Source: Aliirhizobium wenxiniae
GTDB lineage: Bacteria; Pseudomonadota; Alphaproteobacteria; Rhizobiales; Rhizobiaceae
Reading direction: 5' to 3'
Assembly (NCBI RefSeq): GCF_014201355.1
Contig: NZ_JACHEG010000002.1
Coordinates: forward strand, 1-64,000
Length of the DNA stretch: 64,000 nt
The position numbers were made by a program, and so were the translations under genes. Positions within the stretch are counted from its first letter, which is position 1, and the number at the start of each line of letters is the position of its first letter. This document shows, piece by piece, positions 1 through 9,872 of this stretch. The notes under the pieces were generated by a model, which searched no databases, was not told where the DNA came from, and saw nothing but the letters and a program-made list of their open reading frames with translations.

Positions 1-278
<278 letters not shown>

Positions 279-480
279 TGAATGCTTCCTGTGAACATAG
301 AGGTGGACCCGGAACCGGGTTTGGTGCAGCCGTTTAAGGCTTTCCACTAGAATGCGCAAGACATAATTACGGCAGGCCAAAGTACAAGGGCGCGGGCGAC
401 GAATCGCGGCAAGAATGGCGGAAAATCAACGCCAATCGTCGACTTTTCGAACGCTAACTGCCAATGCTGTGGAGATGATT

Positions 481-554
481 TGGAGCGGGTAGCGGGAATC
501 GAACCCGCGTATTCAGCTTGGAAGGCTGCTGCTCTACCATTGAGCTATACCCGC
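481..554 (-). tRNA. tRNA-Gly (anticodon TCC)
   Basis: Read on the minus strand, this folds as a 74-base tRNA with encoded CCA at 483-481. It has the acceptor pair GCGGGTA/TACCCGC, a T-arm GGGTTCGATTCCC and the anticodon loop CTTCCAA with TCC. It sits between tRNA-Tyr and tuf and probably shares their transcript. Confidence 0.96.
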
Positions 555-583
555 GGTATGTTTGGTCCGATCCGGAAACAGAA

Positions 584-668
584 TGGTGGAGGGAGTTGGA
601 TTTGAACCAACGTAGGCTGAGCCAACGGATTTACAGTCCGTCCCCTTTAACCACTCGGGCATCCCTCC
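584..668 (-). tRNA. tRNA-Tyr (anticodon GTA)
   Basis: Read on the minus strand, this is an 85-base class II tRNA with a long variable arm. It has acceptor GGAGGGA, anticodon loop CTGTAAA (GTA), T-arm TGGTTCAAATCCA and encoded CCA at 586-584. The long variable arm and GTA anticodon identify tyrosine. It is the first gene of the tRNA-Tyr, tRNA-Gly, tuf set. Confidence 0.96.
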
Positions 669-739
669 AGTATTCCGTCTGGATCGTGAGACCAAGTTCG
701 TCAGACCCGGTAGCGTGTCGCCCCGTCGTCTGTGGCGGC

Positions 740-768
740 TATATGACCGGCTCGTTTCCTTCTGTCAA
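740..768 (-). promoter_or_regulatory. Promoter of the tRNA-Tyr/tRNA-Gly/tuf unit
   Basis: On the minus strand a perfect -35 TTGACA (768-763) is followed, after 17 bases, by the -10-like hexamer CATATA (745-740). The tRNA-Tyr 5' end is about 70 bases downstream. The spacing and hexamers fit a strong housekeeping sigma promoter, as expected for stable RNA. That it fires is inferred. Confidence 0.7.
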
Positions 769-865
769 CACGACCTTATTGAAAAAATGACGAAAAAATT
801 ACGTTGTCCACCGAGCCCCCTGTGGAAAGGCTTTGCCGGACAGATGCGCGCCTATATAAGGCGGC

Positions 866-1744
866 ATGAGCACAAAAGACCCCAAAGACAAATCCGCCCG
901 CGACACCCATTACGCGACGCTGCGCCGTGCGGTGCGCGACCAGAAGCGTGAACGTGGCGAAATCCCGACGCCGCAGCAACAGAGGCGACCTAAGTCCAAC
1001 AAGGACTGGACCCCGCCACAGCTGCAGCAGGATCAGGTATTACTGTATGGCCTGCATACCGTGCGCGCCGCGCTGGACAATCCAGAGCGCAAGCTGATCA
1101 AGCTGACGGTGACCCAGAACGCGTTCGTGCGTCTGGATATCGGTGATTCCACCGCCCAGCCTTTCCCGGTGGAATTTGTATCGCCTCAGGATATCGACAA
1201 GGTGCTCGGCCCCGAGGCGATCCATCAGGGCGTGATGCTCGAGACACGGCCGCTGCCGGTTCGCCGGCTCGATGCCCTAAAGGAGAGCCCTCTCCTTCTC
1301 GTGCTCGACCAGGTGACCGATCCGCACAATGTCGGCGCTATCATGCGGTCTGCCGTGGCATTCGGCGCAGGCGCCGTTATCACCACCCAGAGACACAGCC
1401 CGACGGAATCCGGTGTGCTTGCCAAATCTGCATCAGGTGCGCTGGAACTGATCCCCTACATCCAGATCACCAATCTCGCCGACGCGCTAAACGAGCTGCA
1501 CAAGCTGGGATTCCGGACGATCGGCCTTGATTCGGAAGGGCCGGCACCGCTGGAAGAAACGCTTGCCGGCGAAAAGGTCGCTCTGGTGCTCGGATCCGAA
1601 GGCAAGGGCATTCGGCAAAAGACGCGGGAAACGGTTTCGGCACTTGCCCGCCTGGACATGCCCGGCGCGATCAAGTCGCTCAACGTCTCCAATGCGGCAG
1701 CAATCGCTCTTTATGCAACGCGTCTGCACCTAGCGAAGGCATAA
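866..1744 (+). CDS. rlmB: 23S rRNA 2'-O-methyltransferase, TrmH/SpoU family (RlmB)
   Basis: RlmB methylates the ribose of G2251 in the P-loop of 23S rRNA. The 292-residue protein begins with a basic, disordered stretch (about residues 1-50). The SpoU substrate-binding domain (LYGLHTVRAAL) follows, and then the SPOUT catalytic domain. The three SPOUT motifs are visible: DQVTDPHNVGAIMRSA, LVLGSEGKGI and LNVSNAAAIALY. Exact position specificity (RlmB rather than another TrmH paralogue) is assigned from family similarity. It is divergent from the tRNA-tuf unit, an arrangement I associate with rhizobia. The start ATG lies 26 bases after a TATATAA stretch. Confidence 0.92.
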   Translation: MSTKDPKDKSARDTHYATLRRAVRDQKRERGEIPTPQQQRRPKSNKDWTPPQLQQDQVLLYGLHTVRAALDNPERKLIKLTVTQNAFVRLDIGDSTAQPFPVEFVSPQDIDKVLGPEAIHQGVMLETRPLPVRRLDALKESPLLLVLDQVTDPHNVGAIMRSAVAFGAGAVITTQRHSPTESGVLAKSASGALELIPYIQITNLADALNELHKLGFRTIGLDSEGPAPLEETLAGEKVALVLGSEGKGIRQKTRETVSALARLDMPGAIKSLNVSNAAAIALYATRLHLAKA

Positions 1745-1837
1745 CCGCCCACGCAGAAACATTAGCAATCACTGATTAATCCATCCTCGCGCAAGCTATC
1801 CGTGATCACCTCCTAATACAGAGTTGGGGAGATGCAC

Positions 1838-2419
1838 ATGGAAACAGGAGCATGGAAAAATCCCGTCGTGATAGAGATGTATGGCCGGCCGGGAGCGGTG
1901 ATCGTCATCGGCACACTTGATGCCGCGCTGATGCTGATCGGCGCATGGCCGAAGAAACGGACGGACGCCCATATAGCGGCCGTCCTTTGCTGCCGCGACG
2001 TTTTGATGGGCCAGGCAGATGCGGGACTTGCCCGCGTCAATTTCATAGAAGCGGCGCTCGAGGCCGGTTATCGGATCGAACCTGAGACCTTTCTGGGCGA
2101 CCGATGGGATTTCACTCCGCGGCCGGTGGAGAATACCCGGCCCGCACTCGGGCTGGCCGAGCTAATAAGAAAGCGCGCAACGGCAACCATCGACAGGCAT
2201 GCCACCGCGGTACTGAACGAAATCCATCAACCGGAACTCTGCACGGTCGCCAACAGCCAACCGTCAATTTTAGCGCCGGAAAGCCGACGTCCCCGTCTCA
2301 GGGATCTCCTGGCGCGACTTCTTCAGCTGCTCGGGCTGATCGGAATGGAAATCGGGCGATCGATCTTCATGCCACTCGGTTTTGGCACGGCACGACGCAC
2401 GAATCGGCAGCCGCAATAA
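1838..2419 (+). CDS. DUF982 domain protein with C-terminal extension
   Basis: Residues 1-75 match the DUF982 pattern known mainly from rhizobia: an opening W-x-x-P, the G-x-x-x-x-I-G-T-x-D-A-A segment, a central AWPKKR, then CCRDVL and an AR.NFIEAA..AG helix. The role of DUF982 is unknown. Residues 85-193 extend beyond the domain and are rich in Arg, Pro and Ala, with no motif I recognise. Two in-frame ATGs lie close together (1832 and 1838). GGGGA at 1826-1830 is well spaced only for the second, so I chose 1838. The gene stands alone downstream of rlmB with its own upstream region. Confidence 0.75.
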   Translation: METGAWKNPVVIEMYGRPGAVIVIGTLDAALMLIGAWPKKRTDAHIAAVLCCRDVLMGQADAGLARVNFIEAALEAGYRIEPETFLGDRWDFTPRPVENTRPALGLAELIRKRATATIDRHATAVLNEIHQPELCTVANSQPSILAPESRRPRLRDLLARLLQLLGLIGMEIGRSIFMPLGFGTARRTNRQPQ

Positions 2420-2534
2420 ACCCACCAGCCACTTCCGGCTGACCAGATAGAACAGTGACGCGGTCAGCAGCCGAAGGCAAATAGCCAGCCTTCAGACTCC
2501 CCTCGCCCGCAAAATCGTGGCATGGGATGTGATC

Positions 2535-3353
2535 ATGACGATCAGCCAACCCAAATCCTCATCGTGGAAATCAATAGCCGCCGTCTTTGAAAAGGCCGCA
2601 CTTGCAGCCGGCCGGCCAATTCTTGCCATCCACCGGGCCGGAGCGCATGCGCGCTACAAGGCGGATGCCTCGCCAGTGACCGAAGCGGACGAGCAGGCTG
2701 AGGCTGTCATTCTGTCGGAACTGCATAAAAGCTGTGCCGGCATTCCGATCGTTGCGGAAGAGCAGGCTGCGGCGGGCCACATTCCGGATATTGCGAGCAA
2801 GGCCTTCATCCTCGTCGATCCGCTCGACGGAACGAAGGAATTCATCAACGGGCATCCCGATTTCACCGTCAATATCGCCCTGATCGAGAATGGCGCTCCC
2901 GTTATCGGCTTCGTCTATGCGCCGGCACTCGAGATCGCCTATGTGGGCCACCCGGAAGGCGCCGAAAAGCTTTGGGTCGATGAGGAGTTTCGCATCTCCC
3001 GCCGTGAACCGATGCGCGCCCGCACGACGCCCGTTCCGAACATAGCCGTGGCGAGCCGCTCCCATCGTTGCGCCCAGACCGACGATTTTCTCAATCGCTG
3101 TGGCGCGAAGGAAATCAGAACCGTCGGTTCATCACTGAAATTCTGCCTGATTGCAGAAGGTGCTGCCGATATTTATCCCCGCTTCGGCCGAACCATGGAA
3201 TGGGACACGGCAGCAGGCGATGCGGTACTGAGAGCCGCTGGCGGCATTACGGTCGATCTTGCGGGACAGCCACTGGTTTACGGCAAGACGGGACGCGAGG
3301 GATGCTCGGATTTCGCCAACCCGGATTTCGTGGCGAGGTGCGGCGGCACATAG
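2535..3353 (+). CDS. cysQ: 3'(2'),5'-bisphosphate nucleotidase CysQ (inositol monophosphatase family)
   Basis: CysQ removes the 3'-phosphate from adenosine 3',5'-bisphosphate, the by-product of sulfate assimilation, and so recycles AMP. The sequence shows the metal-binding motif DPLDGTKEF (about residue 95) preceded by IVAEE. The second motif WDTAAGDAVLRAAGG lies near the C-terminus. Both are diagnostic of the inositol monophosphatase fold, and the GTKEF form is typical of CysQ. The ATG at 2535 is used; an in-frame GTG at 2517 would add six residues. Neither has a strong ribosome site. No cys genes are adjacent. Confidence 0.9.
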   Translation: MTISQPKSSSWKSIAAVFEKAALAAGRPILAIHRAGAHARYKADASPVTEADEQAEAVILSELHKSCAGIPIVAEEQAAAGHIPDIASKAFILVDPLDGTKEFINGHPDFTVNIALIENGAPVIGFVYAPALEIAYVGHPEGAEKLWVDEEFRISRREPMRARTTPVPNIAVASRSHRCAQTDDFLNRCGAKEIRTVGSSLKFCLIAEGAADIYPRFGRTMEWDTAAGDAVLRAAGGITVDLAGQPLVYGKTGREGCSDFANPDFVARCGGT

Positions 3354-3411
3354 ACGCCTTAGCCGGCCTAAGGTCTATGCAATTTATCAATATTTGAAAA
3401 AAGGAAAAAAG

Positions 3412-3487
<76 letters not shown>

Positions 3488-3745
3488 ATCCGTTAGATGC
3501 GGGAGTTACCATATTTTATTCTGCTGTAAAGCGAAAACGTCGCAGCGGAACAGATTTGTCCAGTATCTTCAACCGGGAAGGACGGTTGGCAGGGGCCAGA
3601 GCGCTTGTCGGGCTGCCGTCTTTTCCTGTACCACTGCTGTGCCAGAGGCTGTTGATCCTCGGGCGATCGACAAATTCAGCCAACGCCATTGAGGGCGGCC
3701 CCAAGGGGCTTCATTCAGGGCGACGTTTCAAAGGTCCGCCTTTTC

Positions 3746-4519
3746 ATGCCCATTCATTGCGAGAAGTTATCCTTTATCGCGTCCCCGGCAGCCGAGGCGC
3801 AAGCGGCGCTGGAGGAGCTCTCCCGGCTTTACGGCAATCGGCCGGTTGGCGAGGCCGATGTTATCGTGGCACTCGGTGGCGACGGCTTCATGCTGCAGAC
3901 ACTGCATGAAACGATCACGTCCGGGCCGCGCGTCTATGGCATGAACCGCGGATCAGTCGGCTTTCTGATGAACGATTATCGCGTCGAAAATCTTCCGGAG
4001 CGGATCTCTGTTGCAGTCGAGAACGAATTTCACCCTCTGCAAATGACCGCGACGGATACGGACGGCGCGATCTCCACGGCGCTTGCCATCAACGAAGTCT
4101 ACCTGTTCCGCCAGTCCTATCAGGCAGCCAAGCTCAAGGTCGAGGTCGATAGCCGCGTCAGGCTCGACGAACTGATCTGCGACGGCGTGATGGTCGCCAC
4201 ACCTGCGGGGTCGACGGCCTATAATCTATCCGCCCACGGGCCGATCCTGCCACTCGAAGCGCCGCTTCTGGCAATGACGCCGGTTTCGCCCTATCGGCCG
4301 CGGCGCTGGCGCGGCGCGCTTCTGCCCAATCATGTCTGCGTCGACATCAGCATTCTCGAGCCGGAGAAACGCCCCGTGAACGCGGTTGCCGACAATGCCG
4401 AGGTCAAGTCGGTACTGCATGTGCGCATTGCCCAGTCGACCAAACTAACCGCACGCATTCTCTCCGATCCCGATCATTCCTGGTCCGACCGCATTCTGGC
4501 GGAGCAGTTCAGCAACTGA
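3746..4519 (+). CDS. nadK: NAD kinase
   Basis: NAD kinase phosphorylates NAD to NADP. The catalytic GGDG motif is present (VALGGDGFMLQT), followed by GMNRGSVGFLMNDY. The NE.Y and DG...ATPAGSTAYN..AHGPI blocks form the nucleotide-binding site. The product is 257 residues, the usual size of the compact rhizobial form. The reading frame is open further upstream, to 3689. I take the ATG at 3746 because the conserved sequence begins with KLSFIAS soon after it. It ends just before a strong hairpin shared with prfB. Confidence 0.93.
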   Translation: MPIHCEKLSFIASPAAEAQAALEELSRLYGNRPVGEADVIVALGGDGFMLQTLHETITSGPRVYGMNRGSVGFLMNDYRVENLPERISVAVENEFHPLQMTATDTDGAISTALAINEVYLFRQSYQAAKLKVEVDSRVRLDELICDGVMVATPAGSTAYNLSAHGPILPLEAPLLAMTPVSPYRPRRWRGALLPNHVCVDISILEPEKRPVNAVADNAEVKSVLHVRIAQSTKLTARILSDPDHSWSDRILAEQFSN

Positions 4520-4564
4520 TTCGTTTCGCCGTTCGCAAACGATGCCGCTACATCCCCGAACCAA

Positions 4565-4596
4565 CAAAAAAGCCGGACTTTCGCCCGGCTTTTTTC
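4565..4596. terminator. Bidirectional rho-independent terminator between nadK and prfB
   Basis: A GC stem (AGCCGG / CCGGCT) is flanked by six A residues on the left and six T residues on the right. It therefore reads as a terminator on both strands. It lies between the convergent ends of nadK and prfB. Confidence 0.9.
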
Positions 4597-4614
4597 CGTT
4601 CATTTGAATGCTGA

Positions 4615-5746
4615 TCAGTCGACGTCGGCGACATCGACATCCGGCTTGCCGCTGATGCGATGTGCGAGGGCCGCTTCCATGAATTCGTTCAGGTCACCAT
4701 CGAGCACGTCGTCCGGCGCCGTCGAGGAAACGCCGGTGCGCAGATCCTTGACCAGCTGGTAGGGCTGCAGAACGTAGGAACGGATCTGGTGACCCCAGCC
4801 GATATCGCTCTTGGACGCGGCTTCGGCATTGGCTGCCTCTTCACGCTTCATCAATTCGGCTTCATACATGCGGGCGCGCAGCATTTCCCACGCCTTCGCG
4901 CGGTTCTTGTGCTGCGAGCGTTCCTGCTGGCAGGCGACCACGATGCCGGTCGGGATATGGGTGATACGCACGGCCGAGTCCGTGGTGTTGACGTGCTGAC
5001 CACCGGCACCCGAAGAACGATAGGTATCGATGCGGCAATCGCTTTCGTTGATCTCGATGTTGATCGAGTCGTCGACCACCGGATAGACCCAGATCGACGA
5101 GAAGGACGTGTGCCGCCGCGCATTCGAATCGTAAGGAGAAATACGGACGAGACGGTGAACACCCGATTCGGTCTTCATCCATCCGAAGGCATTGTGTCCC
5201 TTGACGAGAATGGTTGCTGACTTGATGCCGGCTTCTTCACCGTCATGCACTTCGAGCAGCTCGACCTTGTAGCCCGAGCGTTCGGCCCAGCGCGTGTACA
5301 TGCGCAAAAGCATGTTCGCCCAGTCCTGGCTCTCGGTGCCGCCGGCGCCGGAATGCACTTCGACATAGGTGTCGTTGGCATCGGCCTCGCCAGAAAGCAT
5401 GGCTTCCACCTGACGGCGTGAGGCTTCGGTCTTCAACGCCTTCAGAGCCGCCTCGGCATCCTTGATGATGTCTTCATCGCCTTCCTCTTCACCAAGCTCG
5501 ATAAGCTCGATGTTGTCGGCAAGCTGCTGCTCCATCGACCTGACGCCGCTCAACGCTTCGTCGAGCTGCTGACGCTCGCGCATCAGCTTCTGGGCTTCCT
5601 GTGCATCGTTCCAGAGGGTCGGATCCTCTGCCTTGTTGTTCAACCAGTCCAGTCTTCTTACAGCCTGGTCCCAGTCAAAGATGCCTCCTCAGCAGGCTTA
5701 TGGCCTGCTTGATTTCGTCGACGACATTCAGCATTTCCGCGCGCAT
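4615..5746 (-). CDS. prfB: Peptide chain release factor 2 (made by +1 programmed frameshift)
   Basis: RF2 reads UGA and UAA stop codons and triggers peptide release. The large reading frame covers most of the protein and contains the GGQ hydrolysis motif ([16 protein letters not shown]). The tripeptide anticodon region reads SPY in place of the usual SPF. The true start is upstream in another frame, at the ATG at 5746. It gives 23 codons ending CTT, then an in-frame TGA at 5677-5675. Skipping one base there joins the main frame at GAC TGG GAC. The joined protein is 376 residues. Downstream of PBP1A on the same strand. Confidence 0.95.
5675..5689 (-). promoter_or_regulatory. prfB programmed +1 frameshift site
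   Basis: On the minus strand the order is AGGAGG (5689-5684), CAT, CTT, TGA, C. The Shine-Dalgarno-like AGGAGG three bases before the slippery CTT-TGA-C is the classic RF2 autoregulatory site. When RF2 is scarce the ribosome slips +1 at the UGA codon. The bases are seen directly; the mechanism is family knowledge. Confidence 0.95.
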
Positions 5747-5855
5747 GGCGTATTCTTCTCTCTCTGTGATCTCTGAGGGATTAAGATGCGGTGGGACATA
5801 GTTGCGCCGGGGCCGGATGTAAAGGCCGCCCCGGCCGCCGAGCACTCAGACCAGG

Positions 5856-8327
5856 TCAGTAGAGACCCGAGGCACCGGAGGTGATGGCCTGCTGGGCCTG
5901 AGGCGACGAATCCAGAATTTGCTCCTGGCTCATATATTCGCCCTCGCCGATGACCTGGAAGACATCGGCCGGGCCGGTGCCAGGCTTGAAGGCTTCGACA
6001 ATCGTGTCGGGCTCGCCGTCAAAGGCCATCATGCCGGTCTTGCGGTTGACCGCTATGAACTTCATGCCATCCGGAACCTGGAATTTTTCGGCTGGCATAA
6101 GCTTTGCCGCCTGCTCCAGGAACGTCCCGAAGATCGGCGCGGCCAGGCCACCGCCGGTCGCACGGGCTCCAAGCGGAGCTGGCGTGTCAAAACCGAGATA
6201 AAGACCTGCGACGATGTTGGGCGTGAAGCCGACGAACCAAGTGTCCTTCGCATCGTTGGTGGTACCCGTCTTGCCAGCAACCGAACGATCCTTGACCGGG
6301 ATTTTGCCCGCAGCGCTGCCGCGCTGGACGACGCCTTCCATCATCGAGGTGATCTGGTAGGCGGTCATCGGGTCGAGAACCTGCTCGCGATTGTCGACCA
6401 GGACCGGTTCTTCCTGGTTTGCCCATCCGCTGGCATTGCAGGCTTCGCAACCACGCTCCTCGTGGCGGAAGATCGTCTTGCCGTAACGGTCCTGAATACG
6501 GTCGATGACAGTCGGCTTGATCTGCTTGCCGCCATTGGCGATGACGGCATAGGCCGAGACCATGCGCATGACCGTCGTTTCACCGGAACCGAGAGCCATC
6601 GGCAGATAGGGCTGCATCTTGTCGTAGATGCCGAAACGCTCGGCATATTCGGCCACGAGATCCATGCCCATGTCCTGCGCAAGACGCACGGTCATCTGGT
6701 TACGGGATTTTTCGATACCGGTGCGCAGCGTCGCCGGGCCGGTGCCATCCTCTTCACCATAGTTGGACGGACGCCAAACCTGGTTGCCGGAAACGATTTC
6801 GATCGGCGCATCGAGGACGACGGATGCCGGCGTATAGCCGTTGTCGAGTGCCGCTGCGTAGACAAATGGCTTGAAGGACGAACCGGGCTGACGCATGGCC
6901 TGCGTGGCGCGGTTGAACTCCGACTGCGAATAGGAGAAGCCGCCGACCATGGCCAGAACGCGGCCGGTATTTGGGTCCATGGCAACGAAACCGCCCTGAA
7001 CCTTCGGAGGCTGGCGCAGGCGATAGGCGTTGCCACCAGCCTTCAACGGCTCGACATAGATCACGTCGCCGGCCTTCAGCACGCCATCGGGGCCTTTTGC
7101 CGTCTTGCGTTCGTTGGCGGCATCCCGGTAAGCCCATTTCATGTCGTCGGCAGCGATCGTACCGGTATTGCGCTCCGGATCCGTCTTGCTGCCATTCTGA
7201 GATTCCAGGCCGATTTCCACTTCATGTGCGGAAGCGTTGAGCACGACGGCAATCGTCCATTCGGGCACGTCGCGCAGCTCGGGAATCTTGTTTTCCGAGA
7301 GAAGCTTGCCAAGCGACAGGGCCCAGTCGGGCGAAGTTTCGATCGAGGCAAGCGCGCCGTGGAAACCCCGGCGCTCATCGTAATCCACAAGAGCGTTCTG
7401 CATCACGCGGCTGGCGATGACCTGGAGATCGGGATCCAGCGACGTGCGCACGGAAAGCCCACCTTCGTAAAGCGCCTTGTCACCGTAACGCTCGATGAGC
7501 TGACGACGGACGGCTTCGGAGAAGTATTCCGACGCCATAACGCTGCCGGAGCCGCGACGCGGCTTGACGCCGAGCGGCTGGGTCTTGGCTTCATCGGCAT
7601 CCACCTGGGTGATGTAGCCATTCTCGGCCATGCGATCGATAACCCAGTTACGGCGCTCGAGTGCCGCCTGTTCATGGCGGAACGGATGATAATTGTTCGG
7701 GCCCTTAGGCAGGGCTGCGAGATAGGCAGCTTCCGCCGTCGTCAGTTCGGTCACCGACTTGTCGAAATAGGTGAGCGCCGCACCGGCGATGCCATAGGCG
7801 TTCAAGCCGAAAAAGATCTCGTTGAGGTAAAGCTCGAGGATCTTGTCCTTGGAATAGGCCTGTTCAATGCGGAAGGACAGGATCGCTTCCTTGATCTTGC
7901 GGTCCATCGTCTGGTCGGCGGAAAGCAGGAAGTTCTTTGCCACCTGCTGCGTGATGGTCGAGGCGCCTTCAGGGCGACGGCCGGAACCGATATTCTGCAG
8001 GTTGTTCAACACAGCGCGGGCAAGACCGAAGGGATCGACGCCCGGATGGTTGTAGAAATTCTTGTCTTCAGCGGAAAGGAACGCCGCCTTGACGCGATCG
8101 GGAATGGCCTGGATCGGCAGGAACAGACGGCGCTCGCGGGCATATTCCGACATCAGCGCGCCGTTACCGGCATGAATGCGCGTCGCGACCGGCGGCTCGT
8201 AAGAAGCCAGCACTTCGTAGTCAGGCAAATCCTTGGTCATGCCAGTCAAATAGATGGCAGCAGCCGCGGCAACGCCCAAAAAGAGCACGCAGGCCATTCC
8301 AAAGAAATATCCAATCAGTCTGATCAT
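5856..8327 (-). CDS. mrcA: Penicillin-binding protein 1A (bifunctional transglycosylase/transpeptidase)
   Basis: Class A PBP that polymerises glycan strands and cross-links them at the inner membrane. An N-terminal membrane anchor (about residues 4-28) precedes the GT51 transglycosylase domain. Its catalytic Glu is E87 in SAEDKNFYNHPG, and GASTITQQVAKN follows. An OB-like insert precedes the transpeptidase domain, which has the SxxK motif RQPGSSFKPF, the KSRNQMT motif and KTGTTND. The product is 823 residues from the ATG at 8327. An upstream ATG at 8396 is open, but the membrane anchor argues for 8327. It lies between prfB and amiC, all on the minus strand. Confidence 0.95.
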   Translation of the reverse strand: MIRLIGYFFGMACVLFLGVAAAAAIYLTGMTKDLPDYEVLASYEPPVATRIHAGNGALMSEYARERRLFLPIQAIPDRVKAAFLSAEDKNFYNHPGVDPFGLARAVLNNLQNIGSGRRPEGASTITQQVAKNFLLSADQTMDRKIKEAILSFRIEQAYSKDKILELYLNEIFFGLNAYGIAGAALTYFDKSVTELTTAEAAYLAALPKGPNNYHPFRHEQAALERRNWVIDRMAENGYITQVDADEAKTQPLGVKPRRGSGSVMASEYFSEAVRRQLIERYGDKALYEGGLSVRTSLDPDLQVIASRVMQNALVDYDERRGFHGALASIETSPDWALSLGKLLSENKIPELRDVPEWTIAVVLNASAHEVEIGLESQNGSKTDPERNTGTIAADDMKWAYRDAANERKTAKGPDGVLKAGDVIYVEPLKAGGNAYRLRQPPKVQGGFVAMDPNTGRVLAMVGGFSYSQSEFNRATQAMRQPGSSFKPFVYAAALDNGYTPASVVLDAPIEIVSGNQVWRPSNYGEEDGTGPATLRTGIEKSRNQMTVRLAQDMGMDLVAEYAERFGIYDKMQPYLPMALGSGETTVMRMVSAYAVIANGGKQIKPTVIDRIQDRYGKTIFRHEERGCEACNASGWANQEEPVLVDNREQVLDPMTAYQITSMMEGVVQRGSAAGKIPVKDRSVAGKTGTTNDAKDTWFVGFTPNIVAGLYLGFDTPAPLGARATGGGLAAPIFGTFLEQAAKLMPAEKFQVPDGMKFIAVNRKTGMMAFDGEPDTIVEAFKPGTGPADVFQVIGEGEYMSQEQILDSSPQAQQAITSGASGLY

Positions 8328-8588
8328 ATCTGAGCTACCGTTCAGCTTTTTTCTCGGCGCGAAAAGCACCATCGCACGCCAACAGGCCTTTTGCACGACG
8401 TTTACGTCAGTGCAAGGGAGACCGGATCAACTCCGCGAAACCGGAGACCGTACGAAATCCATTACCGCGACCTGCTCTTCGAATGTGAGGAAAGTAGGGC
8501 TTTTCACAGGTAATTCCGTATCTTCGCAATGCTTCAAGGCAATCGCTGGACCGATGTGGCATCGCAGCCACGTCGCTTGTCCCTGCCC

Positions 8589-9872
8589 TCACCCGCCATT
8601 CGCGACGGAACGGCGGCGGTAACGGTCGACGGCATTGGCAACAAGTCCCGCCACCTTGGCTCTCCAGGCTTCATCGAGCAGAAGCTTCTCGTCCTCAGGA
8701 TTGGAGAGGAAGCCCATTTCCAGAAGGACGGACGGAATGTCCGGCGCGCGCAGGACCTGAAAGTTGGCTTGCCGGTGCGGATTGTTGATCAGGCCGACCT
8801 GTCCCTCGAAGGATTTCACCACGTTATCGGCGAGCGCGACCGAGAATGCCTGGGTTTCGCGACGCGTCAGGTCGAGCAGGATGTCGGCAACTTCCGGCGG
8901 GCCGCTCTCGATACTGAAACCGGCCAACTGGTCGGAAAGGTTTTCGCGGACAGCCAGATTTTCAGCCATACGGTCCGAAGCCTTGTCGGAAAGCGTATAG
9001 ATGGTCGCGCCGCGAATATCCTTCTGCGCCAGGGTGTCGGCATGGAGAGATATGAAGAGATCGGCGTGTTTCTGCCGGGCAATGGTGACGCGCTGCGACA
9101 ATGACAGGAAGGTGTCGTCCTCACGGGTCAGGAAAGCCTTCATGCCCTCGACCTTGTTCAGACGCTCGGCAAGCAAACGGGCAAAATCCAGCGTCACCGT
9201 CTTTTCCGGCGTCTTCGTCGTCGCACCGCTCGCACCGGCATCGATACCGCCATGCCCGGCATCGACCGCAACGGTAAAGACCCCATCCTCGACCACCGGC
9301 CCGACATCCTGTGGCGGGACGGCAGCAGAGGTATTCCAGTCCTGCGACTTGAGGATTTCGGCAAACTGTTCCTTGCTGGTCATCTCGGCATCCAGCACGA
9401 GGCGAAAGCCCCTATCCTCATTCTTCTGCACTTCCGCCATTACCAGCTTCACTGGCCGATTGACGGTGAATACCATGCGGGCGCTGTCGCTACCCATCGT
9501 GCCGTAACGGATATCCTTGAACAGACCGCGTGGAGCGAGATCTGCGGCAGGAAAGCCGAAGGCGGACGCGGAGAGATCGACGATTATCCGCTCGGGACTA
9601 TCGACATAGTGGATGACGAATTCAGGTTTCTGTTCGAAATCGATGACGACGCGGGTACGGGCATCATCGCCGGCGACCCTTGCCGAAAATGCAAGTATGG
9701 GTTGCTGAGATGCATAGGAAGCGGTCGAGACCGTGAGCAGAGCCAGAACTGCCAGAAGACCGATTCGGCTGACGATTCGCAGTTTTTTCGCCGCAACAGG
9801 CATCCGGATCGCCTTGCCGATCATCAACACTTCATTCAATTTCAAGCCGCATCCCGCCTCTTTATCCTCCAT
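8589..9872 (-). CDS. amiC: N-acetylmuramoyl-L-alanine amidase (AMIN + Amidase_3)
   Basis: Periplasmic zinc amidase that cuts the amide bond between MurNAc and the stem peptide during cell separation. A hydrophobic export segment ending near SYA comes first. An AMIN domain follows (RVVIDFEQKPEFVIHYVDSP through MVFTVNRPVKLV), then the Amidase_3 domain. The zinc ligands can be read as H in DAGHGGIDAG, E in the EKTVTLDFA helix, and H in FISLHADT. The catalytic Glu is in LLEMGFLSNPED. The start is uncertain: 9872 gives 427 residues, and an internal ATG at 9824 would shorten the N-terminus. Directly upstream of mrcA, suggesting a cell-wall unit. Confidence 0.93.
   Translation of the reverse strand: MEDKEAGCGLKLNEVLMIGKAIRMPVAAKKLRIVSRIGLLAVLALLTVSTASYASQQPILAFSARVAGDDARTRVVIDFEQKPEFVIHYVDSPERIIVDLSASAFGFPAADLAPRGLFKDIRYGTMGSDSARMVFTVNRPVKLVMAEVQKNEDRGFRLVLDAEMTSKEQFAEILKSQDWNTSAAVPPQDVGPVVEDGVFTVAVDAGHGGIDAGASGATTKTPEKTVTLDFARLLAERLNKVEGMKAFLTREDDTFLSLSQRVTIARQKHADLFISLHADTLAQKDIRGATIYTLSDKASDRMAENLAVRENLSDQLAGFSIESGPPEVADILLDLTRRETQAFSVALADNVVKSFEGQVGLINNPHRQANFQVLRAPDIPSVLLEMGFLSNPEDEKLLLDEAWRAKVAGLVANAVDRYRRRSVANGG

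Noticed and set aside
5919..8333. 804-codon open frame on the plus strand opposite PBP1A
   Set aside because: It mirrors the strongly supported mrcA frame; GC-rich third positions of the true gene keep the opposite frame open. There is no recognisable protein domain.
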